The translations under genes were made by a program, and so were the position numbers. From NCBI RefSeq assembly GCF_016907995.1, contig NZ_JAFBDA010000006.1, positions 62,001 through 126,000 on the forward strand: a DNA stretch of 64,000 bases. Direction: 5' to 3'. The DNA comes from Clostridium sardiniense (GTDB lineage: Bacteria; Bacillota; Clostridia; Clostridiales; Clostridiaceae). Below the pieces are notes generated by a model, which made no database searches, was not told the origin of the DNA, and was given only the letters and a program-made list of their open reading frames with translations. Positions 54,673 to 63,983 of this stretch are shown piece after piece (position 1 is the first letter of the stretch; each line of letters begins with the position of its first letter).

Positions 54673-57660
54673 ATGAAGAGAGAAAGTATAATAAAAATGT
54701 TGATCCTATCTGCTGTTGTAGCTGGTTTTACACCAAACCTAGAAGCAAATGCGGCAACACTTCTTAATGATAATGCTAAAAATATTAGTAGTGATGTAAA
54801 GAGTGGTTGGATAAATAAAGACGGAAAAAGATACTATAGACGAGCTAATGGAGAATTAGCAAAGTATTGGACAGAAATAGATGGGAAAATATATTATTTT
54901 ACTGGAAGAAATGAATTAGTAACAGGATGGCTTAATGCTAGAGACAGCAGATACTATTTCAATGAAGATGGGATTATGAAAAAAGGCTTTTTAAATCTTG
55001 ATGGTAATACATATTATATGCAAAGTGATGGATCAATGGCAAAATATTGGATTGATATAAATGGAAAAACTTATTACTTTAATAGTGAAGGTGAAATGGT
55101 AACAGGCTGGCTTAGAAGAATAAGTACTGGTCAGTGGTATTACTTTAATAGTGATGGAACTATGAAAAAGGGTTGGCTTACTATTGGAGATAAAAAATAT
55201 TATTTAAATGATTCAGGAGTTAAAGTTACTGGGAAAGTTAGAATAGACAATAAAGAATACGAATTTGATGAAAATGGAGTATTAAAAGAATCAAAGACGG
55301 GATGGATAACTAGAAATGGAGAAAGATATTATGTACAAGCTGATGGGGAATTAGCAAAGTATTGGACAGAAATAAATGGTGAAATGTATTACTTTAATGG
55401 AAGAAATGAATTAGTAACAGGCTGGCTTAGAAGAATAAGTACTGGTCAGTGGTATTACTTTAATAGTGATGGAACTATGAAAAAAGGTTGGCTTACTATT
55501 GGGGATAAAAAATATTATTTAAATGATTCAGGAGTTAAAGTTACTGGGAAAGTTAAAATAGACAATAAAGAATACGAATTTGATGGAAATGGAGTATTAA
55601 AAGAATCAAAGACAGGCTGGATAACTAGAAATGGAGAAAGATATTATATACAAGCTGATGGAGAATTAGCAAAGTATTGGACAGAAATAAATGGTGAAAT
55701 GTATTACTTTAATGGAAAAAATGAATTAGTAACAGGCTGGCTTAGAAGAATAAGTACTGATCAGTGGTATTACTTTAATAGTGATGGAACTATGAAAACA
55801 GGTTGGCTTGAATATGAAGGTAATAAGTACTATATGCAAGACAATGGTGAGATGAAAAAATATTGGTTAGATTTAGATGGAAAGACTTATTACTTTAATA
55901 GCGAAGGTAAAATGGTAACAGGATGGCTTAGAAAAATAAGTACTGGTCAGTGGTATTATTTTAATAGTGATGGAAGTATGAAAAAAGGTTGGCTTACTAT
56001 TGAAGATAAAAAATATTATTTAAATGATTCAGGAGTTAAAGTTACTGGAAAAGTTAAAATAGAGAATAAAGAATACCAATTTGATGAAAATGGAGTATTA
56101 AAAGAATCAAAGACAGGTTGGATAACTAGAGATGGAGAAAGATATTATGTGCAAGCTGATGGAGAATTAGCAAAGTATTGGACAGAGATAGATGGTAAAA
56201 TGTATTATTTTACTGGGAGAAATGAATTAGTAACAGGATGGCTTAATGCAAGGGATAACAGATATTATTTCAATGAAGATGGAAGTATGCAAAAAGGCTT
56301 TTTAAAACTTGATGGTAATACATATTATATGCAAAATGATGGATCAATGGCAAAATATTGGACAAATATAAATGGAAAAACTTATTACTTTAATAGTCAA
56401 GGAGAAATGATAACAGGATGGCTTAGAAAAATAAGTAACAATCAGCTGTATTACTTTGATAGTGATGGAGCTATGAGAAAAGGCTGGCTTGAGTATGAAG
56501 GGAATAAGTACTATATGCAAGACAGTGGTGAGATGAAAAAATATTGGTTAGACTTAGATGGAAAGACTTATTATTTTGATAGTGAAGGAAAAATGGTAAC
56601 AAGTTGGCTTAGAAATATAAGTACTAATGAGTGGTATTACTTTAATGGTGATGGATCTATGAGAAAAGGATGGCTTACTCTTGGAGATAAAAAATACTAT
56701 TTAAATAATTCAGGTGTTAGAGTTACAGGACAAGTAGAAATAGATGGTGAAATGTATGAATTTAATAATGATGGGGTATTAAAGGACAACCCATTTGGTG
56801 AAGGAAAGCTTACTGATTATACAATGAATCTTAGATCAGAGCCAAGTCTTAATTCTGAAGTTTTAACAACAATGCCACCAAATTCAAAGGTGCAGATACT
56901 TGGAAAAGTAAAAGGAGATCTTACTTATTATCATGTTAAATATGTTAATAATGGTCATACATATTATGGATATGTAAGTATTTATTTAAATGGAAATACA
57001 GCTGTACAAGTTTATGATGACAATAGAGAAGATGATTATTTAGGTGTTTTATCAGAAAAATATGAATCAAATGGAGATCCAGGTTCTGTATCTTCAGGAG
57101 AAGGAGATTACGGCGGTAAGTCTTATGGTGCATGGCAGTTGTCATCAAATATGGGCTCATTAGGTGGGTTCATAAACTGGCTTTCAGGCAAAAATGGTAG
57201 TTTTTATAAAGAATTAACTGATGCAAGAAAGCTTGATAATGGATCATATGGTAAACACTTTGATGATGCTTGGAGAGATATTGCAAAAAATCATTATAAT
57301 GAATTTTATAATTTGCAACATGAATATACAAAAATAACTTTCTATGATGATTTAATAAAAAGATTAAAAAATAGTGGGGATTATACTAGTGTGCTTAATA
57401 ATTTTGCTGCTAAAAATGTACTTTGGTCAACAGCAGTACAGCATGGTGGATATGGAGCTTATAAAATAATAGCACCTCTTACACATACTACAAATGTAGA
57501 AGACTTTATAACATCTGTATATAAAGAAAGAGGACGTAGAGATTCAGATGGTAATTTAGTTTATTTCAGAAGTTCTTCAAAAGCAGTTCAAGAAGGTGTT
57601 GCAAGTAGGTATGTAAGAGAAAGAGAAGATGCTATAAGAATGTATAGAGATAGTCTATAG
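54673..57660 (+). CDS. Secreted cell-wall hydrolase with long cell-wall-binding repeat array, SH3b and lysozyme-like domain
   Basis: 995 aa with a signal peptide (KRESIIKMLILSAVVAGFTP, cleavage near ANA). Residues about 35-700 consist of ~20-residue CW_binding_1/glucan-binding repeats (GWLxxxxxxYYFxxDGxMxxG pattern), the family that includes choline-binding repeats. An SH3b domain follows (about 715-780, TMNLRSEPSLNSEVLTTMP). The C-terminal ~200 residues start with LSEKYESNGDPGSVSSGEGDYGGKSYGAWQL; the Glu and the Gly-rich segment resemble phage tail lysozymes and VgrG-type muramidase/chitosanase domains. Likely a peptidoglycan hydrolase. Having the catalytic domain last is reversed from many autolysins. 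Confidence 0.88.
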   Translation: MKRESIIKMLILSAVVAGFTPNLEANAATLLNDNAKNISSDVKSGWINKDGKRYYRRANGELAKYWTEIDGKIYYFTGRNELVTGWLNARDSRYYFNEDGIMKKGFLNLDGNTYYMQSDGSMAKYWIDINGKTYYFNSEGEMVTGWLRRISTGQWYYFNSDGTMKKGWLTIGDKKYYLNDSGVKVTGKVRIDNKEYEFDENGVLKESKTGWITRNGERYYVQADGELAKYWTEINGEMYYFNGRNELVTGWLRRISTGQWYYFNSDGTMKKGWLTIGDKKYYLNDSGVKVTGKVKIDNKEYEFDGNGVLKESKTGWITRNGERYYIQADGELAKYWTEINGEMYYFNGKNELVTGWLRRISTDQWYYFNSDGTMKTGWLEYEGNKYYMQDNGEMKKYWLDLDGKTYYFNSEGKMVTGWLRKISTGQWYYFNSDGSMKKGWLTIEDKKYYLNDSGVKVTGKVKIENKEYQFDENGVLKESKTGWITRDGERYYVQADGELAKYWTEIDGKMYYFTGRNELVTGWLNARDNRYYFNEDGSMQKGFLKLDGNTYYMQNDGSMAKYWTNINGKTYYFNSQGEMITGWLRKISNNQLYYFDSDGAMRKGWLEYEGNKYYMQDSGEMKKYWLDLDGKTYYFDSEGKMVTSWLRNISTNEWYYFNGDGSMRKGWLTLGDKKYYLNNSGVRVTGQVEIDGEMYEFNNDGVLKDNPFGEGKLTDYTMNLRSEPSLNSEVLTTMPPNSKVQILGKVKGDLTYYHVKYVNNGHTYYGYVSIYLNGNTAVQVYDDNREDDYLGVLSEKYESNGDPGSVSSGEGDYGGKSYGAWQLSSNMGSLGGFINWLSGKNGSFYKELTDARKLDNGSYGKHFDDAWRDIAKNHYNEFYNLQHEYTKITFYDDLIKRLKNSGDYTSVLNNFAAKNVLWSTAVQHGGYGAYKIIAPLTHTTNVEDFITSVYKERGRRDSDGNLVYFRSSSKAVQEGVASRYVREREDAIRMYRDSL
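55101..55730 (+). repeat. Two nearly identical 315-bp tandem units in the wall-binding repeat region
   Basis: The unit 55101-55415 is repeated at 55416-55730 with about nine differences by eye; a third partial copy starts at 55731 and diverges after about 65 bases. Each unit encodes 105 residues (about five wall-binding repeats). Confidence 0.8.
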
Positions 57661-57665
57661 TTATG

Positions 57666-57715
57666 GATTGATTTAGATGAAAGTTTTTCTTCCATCTAAA
57701 TCAATCTTAATTTTT
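57666..57715 (+). terminator. Terminator after the cell-wall hydrolase gene
   Basis: GATTGATTTAGATG (57666-57679) pairs with CATCTAAATCAATC (57693-57706), then TTAATTTTT. The next gene starts 22 bases later, so read-through could feed it. Confidence 0.85.
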
Positions 57716-57736
57716 CATGAAAAGAGGGATTATGAA

Positions 57737-58294
57737 ATGAAACATAAGAAAAGTTTTCTATTAAGTATATTAATGGTTGGAATTTTAATTTTAGCGCCAA
57801 TGTATATCTTTGTAGGTCGTGGTAATAAGGATGAAGATACGCAATCTACCAATACACAAACTACAAATACGGAAAATGCAGCTAGTAAAAATACAACTAA
57901 AGAAAATCAAGATGTTAATAAAAGTGAAGAAAAGGCTTCAGCTAACAATCAAGAAAATAAAAGTGAAGTAAAAAGTAATGAAAATAATAAAAAGGTAGTA
58001 ACAGCAGAAGAAAAAAATAAAAATGTTAAGTCAGAAAGTCAAGTAGCGAGCAAAAAAGAAGAAACAAAACCTTCAACTAGTAAATTTACACCACAGGATG
58101 CTATAAATATATGTGAAAAAAAATATGGTAAAGATTCAGATACTATTTATGCAAGTAGTGAAAATATGAAAGATGTTAATGGTGAAAAAGGTTATTTAGT
58201 TCAAGTTAAATCTAAAGAACTTATGAAACAAGGTGGAAATGGAGTTGCATTTACTGTACTTGTTACTCCAAAAGGACAAATAATAGAGCTATAA
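57737..58294 (+). CDS. Membrane-anchored protein with Asn/Lys/Glu-rich linker and PepSY-like end
   Basis: 185 aa from the ATG at 57737, eight bases after GAGGG; an upstream ATG lies inside the terminator hairpin. One N-terminal membrane helix (FLLSILMVGILILAPMYIFV), then about 85 residues of low-complexity Asn, Thr, Lys and Glu, and a compact C-terminal domain (TPQDAINICEKKYGKD, GEKGYLVQVKS, TVLVTPKGQIIEL) that looks like a PepSY-type fold. Exported; function unknown. Confidence 0.78.
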   Translation: MKHKKSFLLSILMVGILILAPMYIFVGRGNKDEDTQSTNTQTTNTENAASKNTTKENQDVNKSEEKASANNQENKSEVKSNENNKKVVTAEEKNKNVKSESQVASKKEETKPSTSKFTPQDAINICEKKYGKDSDTIYASSENMKDVNGEKGYLVQVKSKELMKQGGNGVAFTVLVTPKGQIIEL

Positions 58295-58603
58295 ATAGAT
58301 ATGATTATATAAGCTTAGTTTATTATTGTAACATGCTAAAATAAATATTCTATTAATAAATAAAATTTTAAAAAAGGACAGGGCTATTATTAAAATTAAC
58401 CTGTCCTTTTTTATTATATTAATAGCTTTAATAATTGGAAAATAGATATAAATTAATGAGTATTCTAACATAATAACTTATATTTAGTAAAACTAGTAGT
58501 TATTAAATAAGTAGTAGTTAGAATATGTATGATATATATAGGGGAAATTTAAGGTATAAGGTAGTATTAGAAAAATTAAATTTATATGCTAAGGAGAAAG
58601 CTT
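58295..58603. other. Intergenic region
   Basis: Contains the terminator at 58371-58412. The rest is AT-rich, with a short direct repeat (AGTAGTTATTA and AGTAGTTAGAA); nothing else recognised. Confidence 0.4.
58371..58412 (+). terminator. Terminator after the PepSY-like gene
   Basis: AAAAAGGACAGG pairs with CCTGTCCTTTTTT. Confidence 0.92.
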
Positions 58604-59128
58604 ATGAGATATGTAATAGTATGTGTTGTAAATGGAAGTGCTGGAGGCTTTAATAATAATTTAAGAAAAGAAGTATTTGAAAAATTTAATGTAAAATCAT
58701 CTAAATTACCAGCTCACTTTACTATAAAGGCACCTTTTGAATATGATAAGAATGTAGAAGAATTAGAAGATTTAATTGAAGATTTTTGTAGTAAATATGA
58801 TGCTAAGTCATATAGCATAGATGGGTATGATCATTTCGATAATAGAGTAATTTACATGAAGGTTAATATGTCTAATGAAGGTAAAATTATGCATGATAAT
58901 TTAATAGATAGAATGGAAAAAATAGATTATATAGAATTCGATAAAAACGATGGTAGAGATAAAACCTTTCACATAACAATTGCATCAAAGAAGCTAAGAT
59001 CTATTTATAATGATGTATGGAATTATGTTAATAGCTATCCATGTCAGTTTGAATGTTTATTTGATAATATAAGTATCTATAGATGGCAAAATAACACTTG
59101 GGAATTATATAGAAAATTTAATATTTAA
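58604..59128 (+). CDS. 2H phosphoesterase / 2'-5' RNA ligase-family protein
   Basis: 174 aa from the ATG at 58604, preceded by AAGGAG; an earlier in-frame ATG at 58586 lies upstream of that site. The two catalytic motifs of the 2H superfamily are present: HFTIKAPF near residue 38 and FHITIASK near residue 125. Members hydrolyse 2',3'-cyclic phosphates or related RNA ends. Substrate unknown. Single gene. Confidence 0.88.
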   Translation: MRYVIVCVVNGSAGGFNNNLRKEVFEKFNVKSSKLPAHFTIKAPFEYDKNVEELEDLIEDFCSKYDAKSYSIDGYDHFDNRVIYMKVNMSNEGKIMHDNLIDRMEKIDYIEFDKNDGRDKTFHITIASKKLRSIYNDVWNYVNSYPCQFECLFDNISIYRWQNNTWELYRKFNI

Positions 59129-59131
59129 TAG

Positions 59132-59176
59132 AAATAGAGCTTTTATATTTACAATAATTATAAAAGCTCTATTTTA
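59132..59176. terminator. Bidirectional terminator
   Basis: AAATAGAGCTTTTATA pairs with TATAAAAGCTCTATTT between convergent genes. Confidence 0.88.
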
Positions 59177-59188
59177 TTTAAGTAGGAC

Positions 59189-59392
59189 TTATTCTATAAA
59201 ATGTCCTGTACGTTCTATACAATTTTCAATTTCACTCTTAGTAGCAGGTGGATTATATATAACTTCCACAGTTCCACGACCAAGATCTATACAAACATTA
59301 TCAACTCCATCAATTTTATCTAATGAATTTTTCATTTGTGTTTTAATAGTTTCATTTACTAATCCATCAACTTTATAATGTTGTCTTTCCAT
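59189..59392 (-). CDS. Small HMA-like ferredoxin-fold protein without the CxxC metal motif
   Basis: 67 aa from the ATG at 59392, preceded by AAAGGAG. The beta-alpha-beta-beta-alpha-beta pattern of heavy-metal-associated domains is clear (HYKVDGLVNETIKTQMKNSLDKIDGVDNVCIDLGRGTVEVIYNP). The loop that should read CxxC is VDGLVNE, so the usual copper site is gone. Two other cysteines (DNVC and ENC) are not placed like a CopZ site. It may bind something else or act structurally. Confidence 0.82.
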   Translation of the reverse strand: MERQHYKVDGLVNETIKTQMKNSLDKIDGVDNVCIDLGRGTVEVIYNPPATKSEIENCIERTGHFIE

Positions 59393-59506
59393 ATTATCAA
59401 CTCCTTTAAAAATTATAATTATAGTATGTTCAAAATTTAAAGATAGTATTAGCCACTTTTTGTAATTAATAATCACTTGAAATTATTAAAAAATTTAAAG
59501 AAATCA

Positions 59507-59560
59507 TTTACAAAGAATAAAGGGTGGTATATAATCAATTAATACCAATGAATTGATACC
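59507..59560 (+). promoter_or_regulatory. Promoter and GntR-type operator of the beta-glucoside operon
   Basis: TTTACA (59507-59512), a 17-base spacer and TATAAT (59530-59535). GGTAT (59526-59530) and ATACC (59542-59546) form an inverted repeat across the -10, and TTGATACC follows at 59553-59560. A related GTGGTAT motif occurs at 63294. The GntR protein encoded downstream is the obvious candidate repressor. Confidence 0.6.
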
Positions 59561-59608
59561 TATAAATTTAATACATAATTATAAATTGAAATGTGGAGGA
59601 GAGAGGGT

Positions 59609-61018
59609 ATGAGATTTCCAAAAGACTTTTTATTTGGGGCAGCATCAGCTTCTTATCAAGTTGAGGGTGCATGGAACAAAGATGGTAAAGGATTAACTAA
59701 CTGGGATGTATTTTCTAAAATACCAGGAAAGACGTTTGAAGGTACAAATGGAGACATTGCAGTAGACCATTACAATAGATATAAAGAAGATGTTAAGCTT
59801 ATGGCAGAAATGGGACTTGAATCATATAGATTTTCAGTATCATGGGCTAGAATTATTCCAGATGGAGATGGAGAAATAAATCAAAAGGGAATAGATTTTT
59901 ATAATAACTTAATAGATGAATGTTTAAAATATGGAATAGTTCCATTTGTAACACTATATCATTGGGATTTACCACAAACATTAGAAGAAGATGGTGGTTG
60001 GACAAATAAGAGAACAGTAAATTCTTTTGCTAAATATGCAGAAACTTGTTTTAAAGCATTTGGTGATAGAGTTAAACATTGGATAACCTTTAATGAAGCA
60101 ATAGTATTTTGTAAATTAGGATATATTGCAGGGGCTCATCCACCGGGTATTGTAAACGATCAAAAGAAATATTTCCAAGCGACACATAATGTATTTGTAG
60201 CTCATGCAAAAGCTGTACAAGTATATAAAAGGTTAAAACAGTATGGGGAAATTGGAATAACACACGTATTTAGTCCAGCATTTAGTGTTGATGATAATAT
60301 AGAGAATATATTTGCAAAAGAGCATGCAAATTATTATGAAACATTCTGGTATTATGACCCAATATTAAAGGGGGAATATCCTAAATACATAGTAGATATT
60401 TTAAAGGAAAAGGGATTAACTCCTGATTGGACAACAGAGGAACTTGATTTATTAAAAGCTACTGCAGAATATAATGATTTTATGGGACTTAACTATTATC
60501 AGCCTCAAAGAGTTGCTAAAAACTATGAAGTAGTAGAACTTAAAGAAGCAGATAGAGATAAATCAACAGGAAAACCAGGTAATCCTTCATTTGATGGAGT
60601 ATATAAAACTGTAATGATGGAAGATAAGGTTTATACAAAATGGGGATGGGAGATATCACCAGAAGGATTCTTAGAAAGTCTTAGAATGTTAAAAGATAGG
60701 TATGGTGATGTAAAATTATACATTACTGAAAACGGGCTTGGAGATGAAGATCCAATAATTGAAGATGAGATAGTTGATATTCCAAGAATTAAATATATTG
60801 AAGAACATCTAAAAGCAGTTAAAAGAGCTATTGAAGAAGGAATAAATTTAAAAGGATATTATGCATGGTCAGTAATAGATTTATTAAGTTGGTTAAATGG
60901 ATATAAAAAACAATATGGATTTATATATGTTGATCACAAAAATAATTTAGAGAGAAAAAAGAAACTATCTTTCCAGTGGTATAAAAATATTATTGAAACA
61001 AGAGGAGAAGATTTATAA
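59609..61018 (+). CDS. 6-phospho-beta-glucosidase/galactosidase (GH1)
   Basis: 469 aa from the ATG at 59609; the ATG at 59591 is part of the ribosome-site region (GGAGGAGAGAGGG). GH1 catalytic residues: acid/base E163 (TFNEA) and nucleophile E374 (ITENG). The phosphate-binding triad of 6-phospho-glycosidases is present: S427, K434 and Y436 (SWLNGYKKQY), one position from the LacG numbering. It hydrolyses phosphorylated disaccharides delivered by the PTS, to glucose and a 6-phospho-sugar. The downstream EIIC gene supports this. Confidence 0.95.
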   Translation: MRFPKDFLFGAASASYQVEGAWNKDGKGLTNWDVFSKIPGKTFEGTNGDIAVDHYNRYKEDVKLMAEMGLESYRFSVSWARIIPDGDGEINQKGIDFYNNLIDECLKYGIVPFVTLYHWDLPQTLEEDGGWTNKRTVNSFAKYAETCFKAFGDRVKHWITFNEAIVFCKLGYIAGAHPPGIVNDQKKYFQATHNVFVAHAKAVQVYKRLKQYGEIGITHVFSPAFSVDDNIENIFAKEHANYYETFWYYDPILKGEYPKYIVDILKEKGLTPDWTTEELDLLKATAEYNDFMGLNYYQPQRVAKNYEVVELKEADRDKSTGKPGNPSFDGVYKTVMMEDKVYTKWGWEISPEGFLESLRMLKDRYGDVKLYITENGLGDEDPIIEDEIVDIPRIKYIEEHLKAVKRAIEEGINLKGYYAWSVIDLLSWLNGYKKQYGFIYVDHKNNLERKKKLSFQWYKNIIETRGEDL

Positions 61019-61049
61019 AGAATTAAATTAAATAAGGGAGAGGTATATT

Positions 61050-62357
61050 ATGGGGCATGTAGAGAAGTTTTTTAATAAAATGATGCCAGCATTTATGAAA
61101 TTTGCAAATTCAAAAATAGTAAGTGCACTTAAAGATGGATTTGTACTAACAATGCCATTAACACTTATAGGATCAGTATTTATGTTAATTGGAAACTTCC
61201 CAATTTCAAATTGGAATGGAATTATGGAAAGTATATTTGGTGCAGGTTGGGCTGCACCACTTAACCAAGTTACAGGCGCAACTTTTGATATTATAGCTTT
61301 AGTTGGTGTATTTGGTATAGCATATTCTTATGCAAAATCTTATGATATAGATGCAGTTCCAGCAGGGATTTTAGGGATTATATCATTCTTAATAGTAAGT
61401 AATTCCTTTGTTGTAAGTGAATCAGGGGAAGTCATAAATGGAGTTATCCATAAAGCTTGGACTGCTGGACAAGGTATGATAACTGCTATATTAGTTGGTC
61501 TTGCAGTTGGGGCAATATATTCTTTATGTATAAGAAAAAATTTAAGAATTAAAATGCCAGAGAGTGTTCCGCCAGGTGTATCAAATGCTTTCTCAGCACT
61601 TATACCAGGTTTTATAATAGCAACACTATCAATGATAGTTTATATAGTATGCGATAAACTAAAAGGCGTTTCAATGACTGAGATTATATATGAGATTTTA
61701 CAAATTCCAATGCAAAATCTTTCGGATTCATTAGTTGGTATAGTAGTTATTATGGCTTTAATATCTATATTCTGGTGGTTTGGATTACATGGACCTAACA
61801 TAGTAATGGGGATTATGGCTCCAATTCTTACAGCTAATTCATTAGCTAATCAAGCTGTCGTAGATGCTGGACAATCTTTAGTAGTAGGTGAAAATGCAAA
61901 GGTAGTTACAGTTCAAATGGTAGATATTTATGCTAAATTTGGAGGAGCAGGTATAACTTTAGGATTAATAATTGCAGCATTAATAGTTGCAAAATCAAGA
62001 CAAGTTAAAGAATTATCTAAAATGGCTCTTGTACCAGGTATATTTAATATAAATGAGCCAGTAATATTTGGTTTACCAATTGTATTTAATCCACTTATGA
62101 TTATACCATTTATTTTAGTTCCAATATTTGCAGTACTTATGACTTACTTCTCAATAACTTTAGGATTTATAGAACCATTCCTTGCAGTACAAGTACCTTG
62201 GACAACACCACCTATAATATCAGGTTTCTTATTGTCCGGATGGCAAGGGGCTGTACTTCAAATAGCAATACTTGCTATGTCAATATTTATGTACCTTCCA
62301 TTTGTTAAGTTACAAGATAAGGTATCTTATAATGAAGAGAATAAAGTTACTAATTAA
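61050..62357 (+). CDS. PTS EIIC permease, cellobiose/lactose (Lac) family
   Basis: 435 aa, the usual length, with about ten membrane segments. The start (KFFNKMMPAFMKFANSKIVSALKDGFVLTMPLTLIGS) and the NINEPVIFGLPIVFNP motif, which holds the sugar-binding Glu, are diagnostic. It imports and phosphorylates beta-glucosides with EIIA and EIIB, neither of which is in this operon; they must come from elsewhere in the genome. AAGGGAGAGG precedes the ATG. Confidence 0.95.
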   Translation: MGHVEKFFNKMMPAFMKFANSKIVSALKDGFVLTMPLTLIGSVFMLIGNFPISNWNGIMESIFGAGWAAPLNQVTGATFDIIALVGVFGIAYSYAKSYDIDAVPAGILGIISFLIVSNSFVVSESGEVINGVIHKAWTAGQGMITAILVGLAVGAIYSLCIRKNLRIKMPESVPPGVSNAFSALIPGFIIATLSMIVYIVCDKLKGVSMTEIIYEILQIPMQNLSDSLVGIVVIMALISIFWWFGLHGPNIVMGIMAPILTANSLANQAVVDAGQSLVVGENAKVVTVQMVDIYAKFGGAGITLGLIIAALIVAKSRQVKELSKMALVPGIFNINEPVIFGLPIVFNPLMIIPFILVPIFAVLMTYFSITLGFIEPFLAVQVPWTTPPIISGFLLSGWQGAVLQIAILAMSIFMYLPFVKLQDKVSYNEENKVTN

Positions 62358-62392
62358 TAATTGTATGTTAGCTTAATTAAATAACTTAAATA

Positions 62393-62450
62393 GGCTTCTT
62401 TACACTAAGTGTTATATAAAATATACTTATGTAAAGAGGCTTTTAATATT
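62393..62450 (+). terminator. Probable terminator after the EIIC gene
   Basis: Imperfect long hairpin: GGCTTCTTTACACTAAGTGT against ATACTTATGTAAAGAGGC, then CTTTTAATATT. Confidence 0.65.
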
Positions 62451-62552
62451 ATATAAAAAGTTATATTAAGAGATTAAAATATTTGATAAAATACATAGAT
62501 TGTAGAATTATCTATATGAGATTAAATATTAAAAGAAAGATGGAGTAGAGAT

Positions 62553-63257
62553 ATGGCGGTTAAATATAAACTAGTTTGTGATGAATTAGAAAAAGAGATA
62601 TTAGAGGGAAAATATCCTTATAGTAGTAAATTACCAACAGAAGAAGAACTTATGAGAAAGTTTGATGTAAGCAGAAATACAATAAGAAAAGCGATAGAGA
62701 TATTAGTTGATAGAGGATATATCTATCAGGTTCAAGGAAGTGGAATATTTTTAAGGGAATTTTCTAAGCCTGGATGTATACCTTTAAATGGAATGAGGGG
62801 CTTAACTAAAGAATTTTCTAAGGATATTTTAACTAGTGAATTATTGGAGCTTAGTGTTATAAAAGCTGATTTAGAATTATCAGAGAAGATGAAATGTAAA
62901 AATGGCACAGAAGTGTATCATATTAAGCGTACAAGATATTTAAACTCTGAGCCATATGCTTATGAGGAATCTTATTATAATAAAGATATAATTCCGTATT
63001 TAAATAAGGAAATTTGTGACGATTCAATATATGAGTATATTGAAACTGCATTAAAGTTAAATATTGGATTCGCAGATAAAATAGTATATTGTGAAAAATT
63101 AAATGAGGATGAAGCAAAACTTCTAGGATTAAATGAAGGTGATCCAACATTAGTTGTTGAAAATACAGCTTTTTTAAATACTGGATTAGTATTTAATGTA
63201 TCAAGAGAAAAGTATAATTATACTAAGACGAAGCTATTAAGCTTAGGTAAAAATTAA
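62553..63257 (+). CDS. GntR/HutC-family regulator (UTRA domain), probable repressor of the beta-glucoside locus
   Basis: 234 aa. The N-terminal winged helix (YSSKLPTEEELMRKFDVSRNTIRKAIEILVDRGYIYQVQGSGIFL) covers residues about 8-70; the UTRA effector domain follows (about 90-230), where HutC-type regulators bind a phosphorylated sugar. Likely ligand: a 6-phospho-sugar from the locus. It is set between the EIIC gene and the acetyltransferase gene, behind its own leader. Confidence 0.92.
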   Translation: MAVKYKLVCDELEKEILEGKYPYSSKLPTEEELMRKFDVSRNTIRKAIEILVDRGYIYQVQGSGIFLREFSKPGCIPLNGMRGLTKEFSKDILTSELLELSVIKADLELSEKMKCKNGTEVYHIKRTRYLNSEPYAYEESYYNKDIIPYLNKEICDDSIYEYIETALKLNIGFADKIVYCEKLNEDEAKLLGLNEGDPTLVVENTAFLNTGLVFNVSREKYNYTKTKLLSLGKN

Positions 63258-63293
63258 AATTTAATATATATAATTATAAATTAAGTCAATATT

Positions 63294-63311
63294 GTGGTAT
63301 TAATAATCAAA
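63294..63311 (+). promoter_or_regulatory. Second GntR-like operator half, upstream of the acetyltransferase gene
   Basis: GTGGTATTAATAATCAAA shares GTGGTAT and AATCAA with the operator at 59525-59546, though the right arm is not conserved. Suggests shared control of the acetyltransferase gene. Confidence 0.35.
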
Positions 63312-63419
63312 TTAGTGTAAGTATATCTATAAGATGTTAAGTATAATATAACTATAGATGTATTATGTATAGAAAAGTACAATCTTAGAATACAAATGTT
63401 ATAAGGGTAGGGAGTTAAA

Positions 63420-63983
63420 ATGACAGAAAAAGAAAAAATGTTAAATGGAGAATTATATTTGTCTTTTGGAGAGGAATTATTTAATGAAAGGCAACATGCA
63501 AAAGATGTTATTTTTGAATATAATTCATTGCCACCAAGAGAAGTGGAGAGAAGAAATGAATTACTAAAAGGTTTGTTAGGAAAGACAGGAGAAAAGTTTT
63601 TTATTGAACCACCATTTAGATGTGATTATGGATATAATATAGAACTTGGTGAAAATTGTTATATTAATTATAATTGTACAATATTAGATTGTGCTAAAGT
63701 TACAATTGGAAGGGATGTACTAATAGGACCTAATGTAAATATATTTGCAGCAGGACATCCAATATCACCAAAAAAAAGACTTGCAGAACTTGAGTATGCA
63801 TATCCAATAGAAATTGGAGATTGTGTTTGGATAGGTGGAGGAACAACTATAAATGCTGGAGTTAAAATTGGAAAGAATTCAGTAATTGGATCAGGTAGTG
63901 TTGTAACTAAAGATATTCCAGAAAATGTTGTAGCAGTTGGAAATCCATGCAAGGTTATAAAGCGCATTAATGAATTAGACTAG
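63420..63983 (+). CDS. Maltose/galactoside O-acetyltransferase-like hexapeptide protein
   Basis: 187 aa, complete. The left-handed beta-helix of the LacA/Maa family is visible as hexapeptide repeats (IGRDVLIGPNVNIFAAGHP, then IGDCVWIGGGTTINAGVKIGKNSVIGSGSVVTKDIPENVVAVGNPCKVI). The catalytic His is in AAGHPI. It acetylates sugars at O-6 using acetyl-CoA, probably to detoxify non-metabolised sugars. Its place next to the beta-glucoside locus fits this. GGTAGGGAG precedes the ATG. Confidence 0.94.
   Translation: MTEKEKMLNGELYLSFGEELFNERQHAKDVIFEYNSLPPREVERRNELLKGLLGKTGEKFFIEPPFRCDYGYNIELGENCYINYNCTILDCAKVTIGRDVLIGPNVNIFAAGHPISPKKRLAELEYAYPIEIGDCVWIGGGTTINAGVKIGKNSVIGSGSVVTKDIPENVVAVGNPCKVIKRINELD

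Noticed and set aside
54800..56780. CRISPR-like or satellite repeats
   Set aside because: The repeats are in frame, encode wall-binding modules of about 20 residues and have no spacers.
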